From Dryococelus australis (Eukaryota > Arthropoda > Insecta > Phasmatodea > Phasmatidae): 64,000 nt of DNA. The position numbers and the translations under genes were made by a program. The notes under the pieces are model-generated. The model saw only the letters and a program-made list of their open reading frames with translations, searched no databases and had not been told where the DNA came from. Positions 35,110 to 47,130 of this stretch are shown in pieces. The stretch spans positions 219,126,712 through 219,190,711 of the forward strand of contig CM056997.1 of assembly GCA_029891345.1 (NCBI GenBank), written 5' to 3'. How positions within the stretch are numbered: the stretch's first letter is position 1; every line of letters begins with the position of its first letter.

Positions 35110-36780
35110 GTGACGAATCTGATTGAAATCGGTTCTTTGGTCCCTGAGATATGACATAAAAAATTTTATCTTTCTATTTTATGCTATCATACAAAATTTC
35201 CAGAAAAAGGTCTATATGCAATGTTTCTATTGTATACTGTCTACATACAAATGTTGGTTGAATGCGATTAAATGGTTAATATATATATGTAAAATTTACC
35301 TATATTATTTATGAAACTATCACTTTTAACCTCGTTTTCTGAACCATTTTAATCATAAATATTTACATAACCTTCTCTAACATTTATGGTGCGCACAATT
35401 TGGAACAAATTTATTTGAAATATTTCGGTATAACATTCAATAATATTCATCTGGCGAACTTTATAAATGGAGCGCAAAAAAACGTAATGTAGAAGAAATT
35501 CCGATGAGTGTTTACTGCCACTATACAAAGGTAAGCTTAAATATAATACATAGTGTCGTAGATATCGCCCACAAAATTGAAATACTTTTATAGCCGCCAT
35601 TCTGAAATTAAATGTGTCCTACTTTAAGAAATACATGAATTATTATAGGGTACCACAGTATATTTTTGCCAAATATTTGTAAGAATCGTTTGATTGTTTC
35701 CCGATATGTGGGATAAAATAATTTTTTATTTGCAGGCCTACCTTACAAAATGGCAGAGAAATAAGGCTCTGCAGAGACACATTAGATGGTGGTTATAGGT
35801 ACTGCCAGTATACAAAGTTAAGACGGAATTTGTTTAGTTATTAAACTATATTGAGCATAAATAAGAGCCTGATCTACATAAAACATACCAATTTATGCCA
35901 CGTGCTGAAGTACAATTTTTTTGCCAAATTCGTAAACAATCTTTCAATTGTTTCCCAAGATATGACTTAAAAACTCTATTTATTCGCGTGCCACAATCTT
36001 ACAAACTATCGGATAAAAGATGCTCTATGTATATACAGTTGATAGTTGCAATATTTACTGTGAGCATACAAAGTATAGATCAAATTTATTACAGAGTTTC
36101 GACGATGTAACATTCTATGCTGAAATTGTTAAAAGTCCGCCATTTTGAAAATAAGTGTCTAGTATGTTTAAAACATACCACCTTACACCATTGACTCAGT
36201 AATACTTATTTACCAAATTTGGTAGGAATCGGTTAATAATTTACCGAGTTAGTACATAATAATTTGATTTATTCGTATGACGCTGTCTTCCAAAATGGCC
36301 AACAAAAGTGGTTATTTCTTGGTATATATGATGCTTGTAACATATACTTGCAGTATACAATATTTGGTAGAAATTGGTTAAATGGTATTGTAGAAATATT
36401 AAATAAACTTAAAACATTTGTACGGCCACCATTTCGAAAAAAAGTAAGTAATCAATATCAATAACTTCAATTACTTAGGCCCTACATGCCAAGTTAGGTG
36501 AGAAATGGTTGAGTAGTGTTCGGAATATCATCTATAACATTTATTTTGAAATTTGTGAGGTTTTAGAAAATGGCGCACTAAGAAAAATATTCATCTCAAA
36601 ATGTAATGATTGCATAATTGTCTGCTAGTATGTAAAACTTTGTTGAATTTGTTTCAATGGTTCCTGAGTGTCATCCAAAATATAAAAATGACCGTCATTT
36701 TAAAAGTCAGGTGTCTTTACTAAGTATTGTATGTGTACAAAGTTTGGCGAAATTCGGGAGATGCGTTCAAAAATTGAAAA
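35110..36780 (+). repeat. Decayed tandem repeat field between family X ends
   Basis: Blocks like GCCAAATTTGGTAGGAATCG recur at 35668, 35933, 36212, 36488 and 36738 (spacing about 250-280), each preceded by a 'TACCAxxTTA'-type block and followed by a GA(T/G)AT(A/G) block and a CAAAATGGC-type block. It ends in a CA-rich string (36790-36840). This is the same vocabulary as 6580-7400. Confidence 0.55.
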
Positions 36781-36859
36781 AGGGAATACACACTCACAGA
36801 CCCACACAGAAAAACACACCTGCATACACATACACAGACACAGACGGGAAAGAGATATC

Positions 36860-37739
36860 GTAAGCCTTTCTTTCCTTCGGAAAGTAAGCTAAAAACGAAA
36901 AACGACGGTTAAAAATTAAATATTTTACGGACAACATATATTCTGTAATTTGGACTTTTCTAGGGCGTTATTTTTCATTTGCATAGTAAATATAAAATGA
37001 GCCTCTTTTCATTTTAATGTACCGTTTACAGGAATTTCACATATTTGCAGTAATTTCGCGATTCTTCACAGAGAAATAATTCTCGTATTTTCCTATGGAA
37101 TCCACGCTGATTTTCGCTTCTCTAGTCACTAGAGTCTGTGTAGTTGTGAATAGGATAGTGTTCTCGGTTTCTCCTTCAATTGTCAGCGTCGCGAATAAGG
37201 AAAATGAAGATAGATGGAGGAAAGAAATTCTTGCCCCCAATGTCGGCAGCCAATCGTCGCCACAATTACTCTGTGAACTAATTTTGACCTCTTCATGGGG
37301 AGAGCAACAGGCGTATGTTATTTATTAAGATGAAACGACTTGTTGAGTAACTTCTCCTCACAAAGAATGCGATAAAATTATTTCCTGGTAACGGCTGGGT
37401 GACTGCACGATTACGTTGTTCAAAGTTTCCGCATATTCCCGGAAATATTTACAGAAATGTAGGCTACAGCAAATTTACGGAAACGCGTTCCGTCACGGAA
37501 TAATAGGAAAATGGGCTCTATGGATACAAATTATGAAACTAGCTTTTTGCTAATGCTTCGAATTTCTGGTTGGAACAATGTCAAGGATGTATGAAGCATT
37601 CTTCGCAAGAATGATCGTTCTGCGACATTTAGGATACATCAGTCAACTGCAACACATTTCCCCATACCCTTCACAGACATGAAAACAGCAAGATATGCAC
37701 GTCGTCTCAGCCCCGTATTAATTTCCTGGCTCAAGTGTT
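36860..37739. other. Spacer inside family X element
   Basis: Overlapping short frames (37037-37240 minus, 37095-37328 plus) are without recognisable content. No other feature was seen. Confidence 0.3.
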
Positions 37740-38120
37740 GTAGTAGTTTAAAGGCGGTTCACGGTAAACTGAGCACTTTTAAAAGCCCTGCTTAAGATCT
37801 ACTTGTATGGACATTGTGTATTTTCCGCCATGTTTAAAACTAATATGGCCATAAGCCTAATCACTTTATTGATGGGCCAGTCAAGTGAAAATGTGAAATT
37901 ATTAGAAAAGCCAATATTTACAAACTTGCTTATCCTTACAGTAATACGCATTAAAAATCACAAAGAAAAATTAATTTCATTATTCATAAATATTTACCTA
38001 ACAGGATTAAATTGAACGTCGAAACATGGAAATACTCTTCTTCTGCTGTCACTAACATTACTGGACGCAAGTTAGTCAGCGTGTCTGTTAGAATATACGC
38101 AGGTAGAAACAGTCAATTTT
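37740..38120 (-). repeat. Repeat family X, inverted partner end
   Basis: Read on minus, it carries AAAAGTGCTCAGTTTACCGT at its inner end and, going outwards, CCATACAAGTAGATCTTAAG, AATAAAGTGATTAGG, TTTTTAATGCGTAT and TACCTGCGTA, in the same order as 34427-34790. The two ends are therefore long inverted repeats flanking about 2.9 kb, as in a DNA transposon or foldback element. Confidence 0.6.
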
Positions 38121-38589
38121 TTCAGAAGTTGATTAAAAAAAGTGTTCAATTCATCGTGGATCGTCAAGTGTGTGACGATTGTTTTCATATTAATATCATG
38201 TTTACACAAGTTTTACTGCTAAGGTGTTCGTCGCAGAATGGCAATAGTTACAGGAAACGACCGTCATACTCGAGTCCGAATCCTGCTCAAAAAATAATTT
38301 AACATATTTCACATATTTCTTATAGACAAATCACATAACCAAAACTCATCATGTTTTCCGTAATATTAATTTATTTGACAGAAATACACAGAACCCTAGT
38401 GTTAATTTACGGAAAAGCCCCATATTTGAAGTGAAGTATTATGAAATTAACGGAGTGCCTGTTTCTTAAAAATCAACTAAATTAAAATATTTTACAACGA
38501 TTAATGTAAAGTTTTTGCAGGCCTTTCCATAATTTCAAGAAAACATATTTTATAGTATATTCACTGTTACGTCAAACTGTTCTGAGTTC
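38121..38589. other. Spacer, no gene seen
   Basis: The 96-residue plus frame (38012-38302) crosses the family X end and has no recognisable content. Confidence 0.3.
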
Positions 38590-38990
38590 CTGCTTAAGTT
38601 CTACTTTCGGGCTTTTCCTATACTTCAAGTAAACAAAGCATAACAAGTCTACAAAATTACATCAAAGGAACAACGTACCGTGTTCGTGCGTAATCTGGTT
38701 AATAATATTTCGCAAGCTATTTGTTTCTCTCCAGGCATTACCAGGCATTTTCTTCCTGATTTTATTCATATTAATTAATAATGGAATTGTATTGTTTTGT
38801 AAATAAAAATTAAAAAGCTAAATTTCAATTTAGTTAAAAAAATATTTTAAATTGTATTAAAGGAACTTGTAAAATGCTTGAGATACATGACATATTTAGA
38901 AAACAATTAAACACGTCATACATAGGGTGATTTTTTTAACATATGATTCAAAAAGTGTCGAGTGAGAATAGACTACATGAGTGCAAACAC
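38590..38990 (+). repeat. Dispersed repeat family Y, copy 3
   Basis: It aligns with 4997-5390 over its length (CCTGCTTAAGTTCTACTTTC, AAAGGAACAACGTACCG, AAACACGTCATACATA, GGTGATTTTTTTAACATATG) and at its 3' part with 541-655. It ends about 25 bases before the Polinton copy 2 target site. Confidence 0.6.
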
Positions 38991-39013
38991 ACAGCACGGG
39001 TTACCGGAGCTGG

Positions 39014-39019
39014 CCGGTG
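39014..39019 (+). other. Target duplication CCGGTG, left of Polinton copy 2
   Basis: Exact 6-base match to 50081-50086, immediately outside both ends of the element. Confidence 0.88.
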
Positions 39020-40427
39020 AGTAGTAGGTGCGCACAGGTTTCAACCCACTTTTGATTAAACGGATTAACCCTTCGATATAAAATTTATATCAAGGGCTAA
39101 TCCTTAATCTGATCTTAATCTGATCCAAAAAATGTTAATCAGATTTTAATCCGATGAATTTTTTTTCGTCAATCCTTAATCCGATCGAATTTTTTTAAAG
39201 ATTCTTATCAGATAAAATATAATAAAACTTCCATTGATTCATACAATTTATTAATTGAATTAATAATTTTAATTGAATTAATCAATCAGAACTGTTGTGG
39301 TAATTGTGTAGTTTGGTGTAATGGTATGCAAAGGGACAATTTATTTATTTTCTTTCTTTCTTTTCGTCGGTTGGGGAGCAGCTCTGGTACTTCTTTTCCT
39401 TTATAGCTATGGCGTCGTACTGAGGTGTGGCATGTTGGGGACAGGGTATATATATGTGTTGAGTTTTGTGCAAAAGTGGCATAAGTGTTTATTATTTGGG
39501 TTGGTTGTGATATTGCTCGTAGACAGTGGTGGGAGATAGGCGATTTTTGGTAATAGTAATCAAACAGAAAGAGAAAAAAGACGTATAGTTTACACACGAA
39601 AGAAATTATCGGAAATACAATTTTCAAACGAACACAACTATGTGATAACCTGGTGTCGACAAGTACAAACTCACTAAATGAGTATCCTGTATGAAATGAA
39701 TTAACGATCTACAACGAAGTAAAAATATTCCTATAAATTTAACTGCAGTATTTCTAAACACATTAACAAGGGATTTCAAACCAGGTACAAATTACATGTA
39801 CCTTACATGATTTTAAAACACATCCGTCCGCCTGAGAGACTGGTGAAAACTTTTGAAACAGAATCCACATGTAAAAATAAATAAATTTAATAATATGCAT
39901 GAAAAAGAAAACATTCAACACTCAGTGATTTTCCTTTCACTCAGGAGGTCGTTGCAGCACTGACTTGGATATACTGCTTATGTCGAGTTATAAGCTGAAT
40001 GACGTGTTGAGAGCAAACAGAAGCTGTGTGTGCGTCAGCCTGTGTTTCATTACAGACCGATGTGAATACGATTTACTTGATAAATTGATAAAAATTATGT
40101 TTATAATTCATGTACTAATATATAATTTACACTAGTTGAATAAAAAAATTAGTAATGAAATCTCACAGCACCGCTCCCAAAACACGCCGGGTCGGCTGCT
40201 ATCTCAGTGGAGCAATGACTGTAGTGTATGACATGTGGAGACTTGTAAGCGTGGCTGGCATCATCAATGAATGAGACTTCTGGTAGGCAAATACTCTGAA
40301 TACGACTCATTAAATGATTTACACACTACTCATAAGCTTTCTGAATTATATCTAGAAAAAAAGGTCTCCCTACCAAGTTACTATTATTGACGAACAATTG
40401 AATCATGTCTTACTGAACGTTATCCAA
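39020..40427 (+). repeat. Left terminal inverted repeat, Polinton copy 2
   Basis: It pairs with about 48690-50080. Shared landmarks are CCCACTTTTGATTAA, TATAAAATTTATAT, GTGTAGTTTGGTGTAA, CTATGGCGTCGTACTGAGG and, near the inner edge, AAAAGGTCTCCCTA and AATTGAATCATGTCTTACTG. A TTAATC(C/T)GAT cluster lies at 39052-39195. Confidence 0.82.
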
Positions 40428-42235
40428 ATTTTTTACGTATATTTTCCTATTGTATGAATGAATGACTTTAAACACAAATTTTTGTTGAAGTATAAGGAAA
40501 CTCGGATGGTGTGGAGTAGTTTTTAATCCTGCAAAGTGTATTCCTTTAACGGTTTATAGAAACCTTATATGTATTTTAACAAGCAATTAAAATTCCTCTA
40601 AGGAAAATTATTTTAAATAATGGAGATACTACCATGTTTCCATTACGTCTATGAAATTCACCACACTTGGTAACACAAACGCGAGTTGAAAATCATATAA
40701 ACTTTCATTGACTGATCTGAGAAAGGGGGTTTACATGATAAACATTATAAAATTATTTTAAAATAATGGACACACAATAGTGGCTAAACGAGAATTGCAG
40801 CTAACAGTCAGGCGTATGAAATGCCTACATTCTCCGAATTCTGCCAGAGCACCTGCCCCTTCGATCGTCACATGAAAACCTGCCAAACAATGCCACGACA
40901 GGTGACTAAATGCTTCATAGCAGAGAGTGATGTACGTGTGTATTTAGGGTGAGGGTTGGCATCAAACTAACATTGCGCCAGCCAGCGAGACGTGTCCACA
41001 TCGGTCATATGTGCAGCCCCTGTCCCCCCTCCGAAGACCAGACCACCTTATTGTGCGAAAAGAGAGTTTCTATCCAAGGCCACGCACCCCTGCTATCGAT
41101 CCAACACTGCACTCAGCAAAACCTATCCCTGGTAACACACCCCCTCCCCCAACCCTCAAACACCACCAGCCTAGAGTAGGTTTTTGTCCGTAACCCAGTG
41201 GTTTCTGTCCAAGGCCATGCACCCATGCTATCGATACAACACCAATGTCCGTGCAAAACCTCTACATGGACATGCACCCCCACACTCCCACCCACAACAC
41301 CTTCCACCAGCCCAGAACATGTTTTCGGCCATCTGAAGAGCTGCCTGCCTGCCTTGGCCAGGCAGCCCAGAAAACGTGTCTTTTGTCCTCCACATTGGGA
41401 ACTCTCCACCCCTTGGGCCAGCGAATTTTTAACTGACCCTGCTTGACTAACTCCCCTCTGCCCTCCTCCCGGCAAACTCTTATTTTGCTTCGACGCTGAA
41501 GCATGGCAAATCTGTTTCTCCAAACTAGAGACTGGTGTATTCCAAGCAAATTATAATGTCATTAGTCTCGTCGATCATGTTTATATCCATGAAATTAAAA
41601 TGAATTAAATCTTCCACGATATAGTAATTGCCAGATTTAACATTCCAAGAAAAACTATATATTTTAATCCAATAAACTTTACAGTTAATCCTGCAAACTT
41701 TATCCTGTTTTCTGGGAAACTTATTTAAGTATTTCCACGAAACTATGATTAATTTCATAGTAACACCATTACAAAAGATATTCTCTCTAAATCTAAATTT
41801 GTTTTATGTAATGAAAAACATGCATCTTTTGATTTAAGCAACACACTGTTTTTTTTTTTCAACCATTGAAAACTTACATTAAACATACACACGTTAAAAC
41901 CAAATGTCTTTAAATTCAGGGACATAGTAAACATACATATTAAATCTGTTATAATAATTGTGTGTATTTTTATGTGTAGATTTCTCCATAATTTTCCTAG
42001 AATGCGCCAAGAATTTCGACCCTACTCTCTACCTTAAAATGTGTATATTAGAACTTATATTACAAAGAAATACTACTTTTTCGATGTGGTTTTAATGAAA
42101 TAGCATTAATCCAGGCTGAAATGATTGCTATCGAATCTGAAATAAGTCAAATTCATTTATATTTATTCTTATTTTCCTAAAAGTCCAAATTTAACAAAAT
42201 TTAAAGGAAATCGACAGCCATTTGGAATCCATTTA
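40428..42235. other. Segment between left repeat and promoter, Polinton copy 2
   Basis: No gene is recognised. At 41066-41335 a C-rich unit of 135 bases occurs twice in tandem: GTTTCT(A/G)TCCAAGGCCA begins at 41066 and 41201, followed by CGCACCC-like and TGCTATCGAT blocks. Frames through it on both strands reflect composition. The part 41410-41460 aligns inversely with copy 1 near 32010-32060. Confidence 0.5.
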
Positions 42236-42270
42236 CTATATAAGGAGCGATAATTTAATTTTTTCTCACT
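42236..42270 (+). promoter_or_regulatory. Core promoter of the plus-strand unit, Polinton copy 2
   Basis: CTATATAAGGAG at 42236 and the initiator-like TCTCACTGTTAAG with its A at 42268, 31 bases from the first T of the TATA box. The sequence after it (GTTAAGTCGTCAACTGC) is the same as in copy 1. Typical arthropod TATA-initiator spacing. Confidence 0.7.
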
Positions 42271-42370
42271 GTTAAGTCGTCAACTGCAAGGGTCACTTCA
42301 AGTACATGCATGTGTGTGAATTGCATTAGCAGTAGCGAGACTTAGGTGTCTACACAGAGAACGACACTAG

Positions 42371-42683
42371 ATGTCTACAACAACCAGAGGCATCTACATC
42401 AAGAACGATGACAGGCAACAATCAGGTCTACAACAACGCCAAGTGTTTACTACAAATCCAGACACTCATTACATCATCTAGATCAACAACACATTATATA
42501 CAGGGGATTACATATCTGCATCAGCCCACAACAGGTACAATGCATCAAGGTCACTGCGGTGATAATTGTGATGCGGAATGTGTTGAAGTATTCATATGGG
42601 AATGCAAAAACTTTATTCAGTTTAGATTGCTCTCAACTGCGAGTGCTGCCGAAATAATTTATCATTTCTTTTGTGGGGTATGA
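42371..42683 (+). pseudogene. First small segment after the promoter, Polinton copy 2
   Basis: It starts near ATGTCTACAACAACC, the position equivalent to 31098 in copy 1. The DNA of the two copies aligns through the region (for example CATTATA(T/C)ACA..GGAATTACAT and ACAACAGGTACAATGCATCA). The ancestral reading frame is not certain and no family is recognised. Confidence 0.4.
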
Positions 42684-43540
42684 AATAAAACAGGTATATC
42701 TGTTCCTCCCTGAACATTTACAAGCTGATGAGGATATTGTGTCCTATTTGCCATGTGAAGACTGTCCTCATGGCATGCCTGCCTTTGCTAATGATGAGAA
42801 CTTACAACATATGTGGAGGGATTGTATGTCGCGAAGACTGGAACAGCTATCTGAAGCTATGCTATACATATTCCAGATATAGTAATGGACGATTCCAGAG
42901 TCGATGAAGTGAATTCCGAGGCAAGCACAGTGATCTTTTATAATTAATTTTTTTATGAGATACTTTTTGTACATACTGTATAATTTGATAGTGTAAAAAA
43001 GAAATAAAGTAAAGATTATGTGCTACATGCAAGGTTTAGAAAAATACCAAGAGAACTCCTTTGTAATGAAGGAGTTTACTATTTCTTATGCAACCTATGC
43101 TAACGAATTTAAAGTACTATGCTTTAAGTCTCCCAGACATTGGTATAATATAAAACCTCGAGTTAAAGTGATGTTTCAGGAACAGACCTACGAGACACAT
43201 TACCTAAAAGGAATTCTAGTGTCATAGCTTATGAAGAGTGTTTCCAATGTGCAAGCAATTTGCTCTTCGAAGTTTATCCAGTATTTGTGGTTGGGAAAAT
43301 GCAGAATGTAATTTTAAACGTTTAAGAAATGCTTAAGTGATAAATATCAGGAGATATTATGACTGTTTGAGTTTTAATTCAATAGTCAAATGCTATAATA
43401 CCAATCACTGTGAGAAAAATTGTTCTGTTGGAAATGCAAAAGCGAAGCTTTAAGGGAATACTTGTACCAACATACTACATATTTGAATATATATATATAA
43501 ATTTCGAAAATTGGTTTGTAACAGGTATACTTGAATAAGC
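42684..43540 (+). pseudogene. Unknown small segments, Polinton copy 2
   Basis: Two open segments, 42673-42882 (with ADEDIVSYLPCEDCPHGMPA) and 43018-43227 (with VMFQEQTYETHYLKG). Both blocks recur in copy 1 on the opposite strand, so they mark ancestral proteins. The PCEDCPH block with two nearby cysteines and a histidine could bind metal. No family is recognised. Confidence 0.45.
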
Positions 43541-44110
43541 ATTCGAAAACATGGAGAAATTAAACCCATATAAGATGTACTTCAGAATTACTCGAGGATA
43601 CGCGAAAGAATGGTTCCAGTCTCTAAACAACATATACTTCCAAATACAGATGTGCAACGGAGATGAACAATTGAATATTGCAAAATGTTTTAGAGGAAAT
43701 GCATATAGAGAAAGTGTTATGTTATGAAGAAGATGACTGTGCGGTTTTTAATATGCAGCCTGATAGCGAACTGCCATGTTCTTCTCGGGACCTGGGTTTT
43801 AAAAATAGAAGTGAATAAATTTCCAAAGAAGCAGGTTTTCGACAAATAAAATATAAATTGAGTAGAGGGTTTTACGACACCCCTACATTATGGACTGATA
43901 CATTTAATAATAAGGAACACATATGCAAATGCAAGGCAGTAGCTGGCTTCAAAGGTAACCTTGTGGTATGTGGAAGTGTGAGGTTGTAAACAGCAATGTT
44001 TGTATCTGTAAATTTGATTTAACCAAGTAAACATTGAAGAACAAATGTTATCTCAAATTGGAAGAAAATTTCAGTATACAAAGAGAGAGCACGATATACC
44101 AGATCTTCAG
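43541..44110 (+). pseudogene. Cysteine-module segment, Polinton copy 2 (first module)
   Basis: It carries NPYKMYFRITRGYAKEWFQS and IYFQIQMCNGDEQLN, corresponding to the block at 29706-29981 in copy 1 (TPGYKRLWFKS, FQFQMCNGD). Another open part reads EEDDCAVFNMQPDSELPCSS, again as in copy 1 (EQDDCSVFNKKPDSEL). Function unknown. Confidence 0.5.
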
Positions 44111-44115
44111 TTACA

Positions 44116-44583
44116 ATGGAGAGGTTTGACTCAGCACTTCCTTATGCCAGTATTTCTCTAGGATACATGAGAGTGTGGATTCGAATTGAAGATGAAGATA
44201 ATCCACTACAGATACAGATGTGCAGCAGAGATGAACATTGGCATTTCTTGTTAATTAGTCCAGATTATACTTTAAAAGTTTTCGATGTATGTTATGGGTG
44301 AAATTCTTGTTCTTTATATAATTTACATCCTGACAGAAAGCTACCTTGCAATGAGGGTCAACTAGAATTTGAAGTTCAAAGTGGAGACATCAGAAAACAT
44401 GTGTTGTACAATAAAATAAAATACATACTGAAGAAGGAGTGTAGTTTCTGCTCTCTTACTACAGTTTGGACAGAACAATGTAACAAAAAGCAACATTTTA
44501 CATACATAAGTGACAAAGAGTTAACTACTCTCTATAGCATATGGAATTGTAAAGTTTGTCTTAGCAAGAACAGTTTAAAATGA
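44116..44583 (+). pseudogene. Cysteine-module segments, Polinton copy 2 (second module)
   Basis: The first open part (44116-44301) reads ALPYASISLGYMRVWIRIED and LQIQMCSRDEHWHF. The second (44401-44583) reads LKKECSFCSL, VWTEQCNKKQHF and IWNCKVCLSKN. Both parts match the second module of copy 1, and the first part is a paralogue of the preceding module. This supports an ancestral tandem duplication before the two copies separated. Confidence 0.55.
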
Positions 44584-45240
44584 TAAAAAGTGATGAATCA
44601 ACAGCTATATAAAGGATGCATTTCAGAATTAAATCAGCAGTCATGGCTAGCATCTTCAACCCTACAGATGTATATGAACTTCTGCAAATGCCACACAGAA
44701 AAGTTTTCTTTAAACGGTAAGATAGTATTCTCCAAGTTAATATCTTCAAATATATAGAACATTGGTGCTACTCTTTCGATAGCAGTCTCGGCATTCACTT
44801 TGGTGAAAGAATAGCATGCAAAGTTTGTGCTGTGAGATATCTTCACCCCGACAGTAACTTACCATCAACATTAGAAGATTTGATGATTTCTAGTCTTAGC
44901 GAAGAGATAGAAGAGGAGCATAGAAATGGTGTAATCGTCTGCCAACTCACCAGATGTCAGTAGGGAATCACCGTTCGCTGTAAGGAGACCTGCGACTGGG
45001 ACATCCACAACTTTATTTTCGAACAAGGAAGATTAGTTTTTCATTTCATGAGCAACTTATATACTTGTGAAGTGGCTAATGCAGAATAGTGTTCTCACCT
45101 AAATACAAGTATGCATTTATTGACAGATGTTTGTATTCTGTAACTTATAACATAGCAGATTTATATTTTGTTTTGTTAAAGAAATGTGAGAGTCAGACCT
45201 TCATTTCGAATGTACCTATTTCCCTCAATCTTTGACACAG
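44584..45240 (+). pseudogene. Probable third module and following small segment, Polinton copy 2
   Basis: Open parts read LHPDSNLPSTLEDLMISS, recalling the 'D..LPC...LE' part of the preceding modules, and further on ESDLHFECTYF-like, matching 28440-28622 in copy 1 (ESDIHFKCTYF). No family is recognised. Confidence 0.4.
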
Positions 45241-45325
45241 TGTAGTAAACCAAACTAGTTATGATTTCAGGTTAACTAACTGCAACACTTCTAAATGTCT
45301 TGTAAACCACTACAAATAGCATATA

Positions 45326-46860
45326 GTGGATCGAAAGTATAATCTTAAGGATGAGTGCATTGTAATGTCATATTGTGAGGAAGAAAAATATTTAAAACAT
45401 CTCATTTATAATACAGAGAATTTTTTGCCCCATCAGTATTTCGAAGAATTTGATAATAATCTTCATATTTTAAATCATTATCACAAAAACCAATGGAATG
45501 CTTTATTGTCAATGACATGTGCACAGCTAGAGCTGTTGACCGACCCAGACACATATCTTTTTGTAGAACACTGGGTTAGGGGCGGCATTACCTAGGTTTT
45601 AAGAAGCTGTGCAGAAGCCAACAATATTGACTTTGGGGAGGACTACGACAACAGTGTGGTATCGAAATATATATGCAATTTCGACATCAATAGGCTGTAC
45701 AATCATATGGTGTAAACTAAGCTCCCTATTGGCAATTGATGTGTTAATGGAATTTTTCAAACATGGTGAATGATGGTGACACTTGATTTCTTGGAAGTGG
45801 ACCTGTCATTTCAGGAGGAGTGTCATGATGCATTATCTGATCTGACTTTGGCTACAGAAATTGGCATTCCTCCGTACAGCTCGCATGAGAAACTTCTTTT
45901 GACACTTGTACCACATAAGAATGATGTTATACACTGGGAAACACTGAGGCAGTACTTGATTAATGGAGCCACACTTGACCTTGTTCATCATATTTTGAGC
46001 TTTAAGTAGAAGCGTTGGATTGCTCCGTACATCAAGTTTAACATTGAGAAACATGCCCAGGCTGTAAATGAATTCGAAAATCATTTTTCAAATTGAATAA
46101 TAATTCCATTTATGGAAAAAACATGACTTGATATCTGCCGGGAAAGTGACATAAGAGTTGTTTAGAGGTATGACACAATCTACGGGGCTGCAAAGCTAAT
46201 AGGACCTCCAACATTACAAGCAAGACAGATTATCTATGAAAACTTGGTCCTTAATGAGATGTCAAAGAGTTCTGTTGTGTTCAAAAAACCTCTGTACACT
46301 AGTGTTGCCATTCGTGATCTATCAAAATTAACCCTCTCCAAATTCAATTATCAGTATATGTGTACAAAATTTATTCCTCCAGCCTTGCACCTCCTCTATT
46401 GTGACACAGATTCCTCTGCATTTTCTGTTGCTTGTGATGACATCTATAGAGTAATTACCCCAAATTTAAAAGCATGGTTTGATACATACTAATATGTGTT
46501 CTGTAGTCTGCAAAAATTCCCTCATGTCAACAAAAGTCATACCAAGGTAATATAAAATGAATATGCTGGTTACATCATCATACACTTTGTGGGTTTACAT
46601 CCCAAGCTTTATGCATATGTTGTTGCGAATAAGCAATATATATGTAAGGCAAAGGGTGTAAAATCTAACACGTAACAGTCACTCAGGTATCGAGATTGCT
46701 TCAAAAATTTAACAAAAGTTTTAGGAACCCAATATCTGTTCCATTAATATACTCACTAAGTCTGCACCGAATGCGGAACCAAGGTAGTGTTGCCAGGTAA
46801 GGATTATAAGCAATACTTTTAGGCAGATGGAGTACTAACCTTACCTTAGGGACACTACAG
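45326..46860 (+). pseudogene. Family-B DNA polymerase fossil, Polinton copy 2
   Basis: Readable blocks in order are LLTDPDTYLFVEHWVRGGIT and CNFDINRLYNHM (motif A region, about 45.53-45.71 kb), FLEVDLSFQEECHDALSDL with KLLLTLVPHK and HWETLRQYLINGATL (palm, 45770-46009), SKSSVVFKKPLYTSVAI, and LHLLYCDTDSSAFSV (motif C, 46244-46492). They match the polymerase of copy 1 in sequence and order. The exonuclease-side blocks seen in copy 1 are not present. The gene is broken in several places and is treated as a fossil. Its partners upstream are the same small segments as in copy 1. Confidence 0.88.
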
Positions 46861-46899
46861 AATAACTAAATAAATTTATTCTTATTTTCCTCCCTACAA

Positions 46900-47130
46900 T
46901 TGTTACAGCATCACATTAAATACAGCCCACTCACAACACCACAACTGCCAGCACCACACCACCAATTATGTCCATCTTCCACCACACACACCTCCTATTC
47001 CACAACCAACATCACATCTATCTACAATTGTCTACTATGTCTACAAATATCTACAACTGTTTGCAATACCTGTTGCATTTTCATCGACAATGACGCTGCT
47101 GCCATTTGTTTGCCTATCAGTAAGGCATGA
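46900..47130 (+). pseudogene. Biased tail downstream of polymerase, Polinton copy 2
   Basis: The DNA aligns inversely with 19490-19680 in copy 1, including ACTGCCAGCACCACACCACC. The open segment is rich in Thr, His, Ser and Pro. Its conservation in position suggests it belonged to the polymerase transcript. Confidence 0.4.

Noticed and set aside
41066-41549. Open frames on both strands in the C-rich segment of Polinton copy 2
   Set aside because: They follow a duplicated C-rich 135-bp unit and show no recognisable protein content in any frame.
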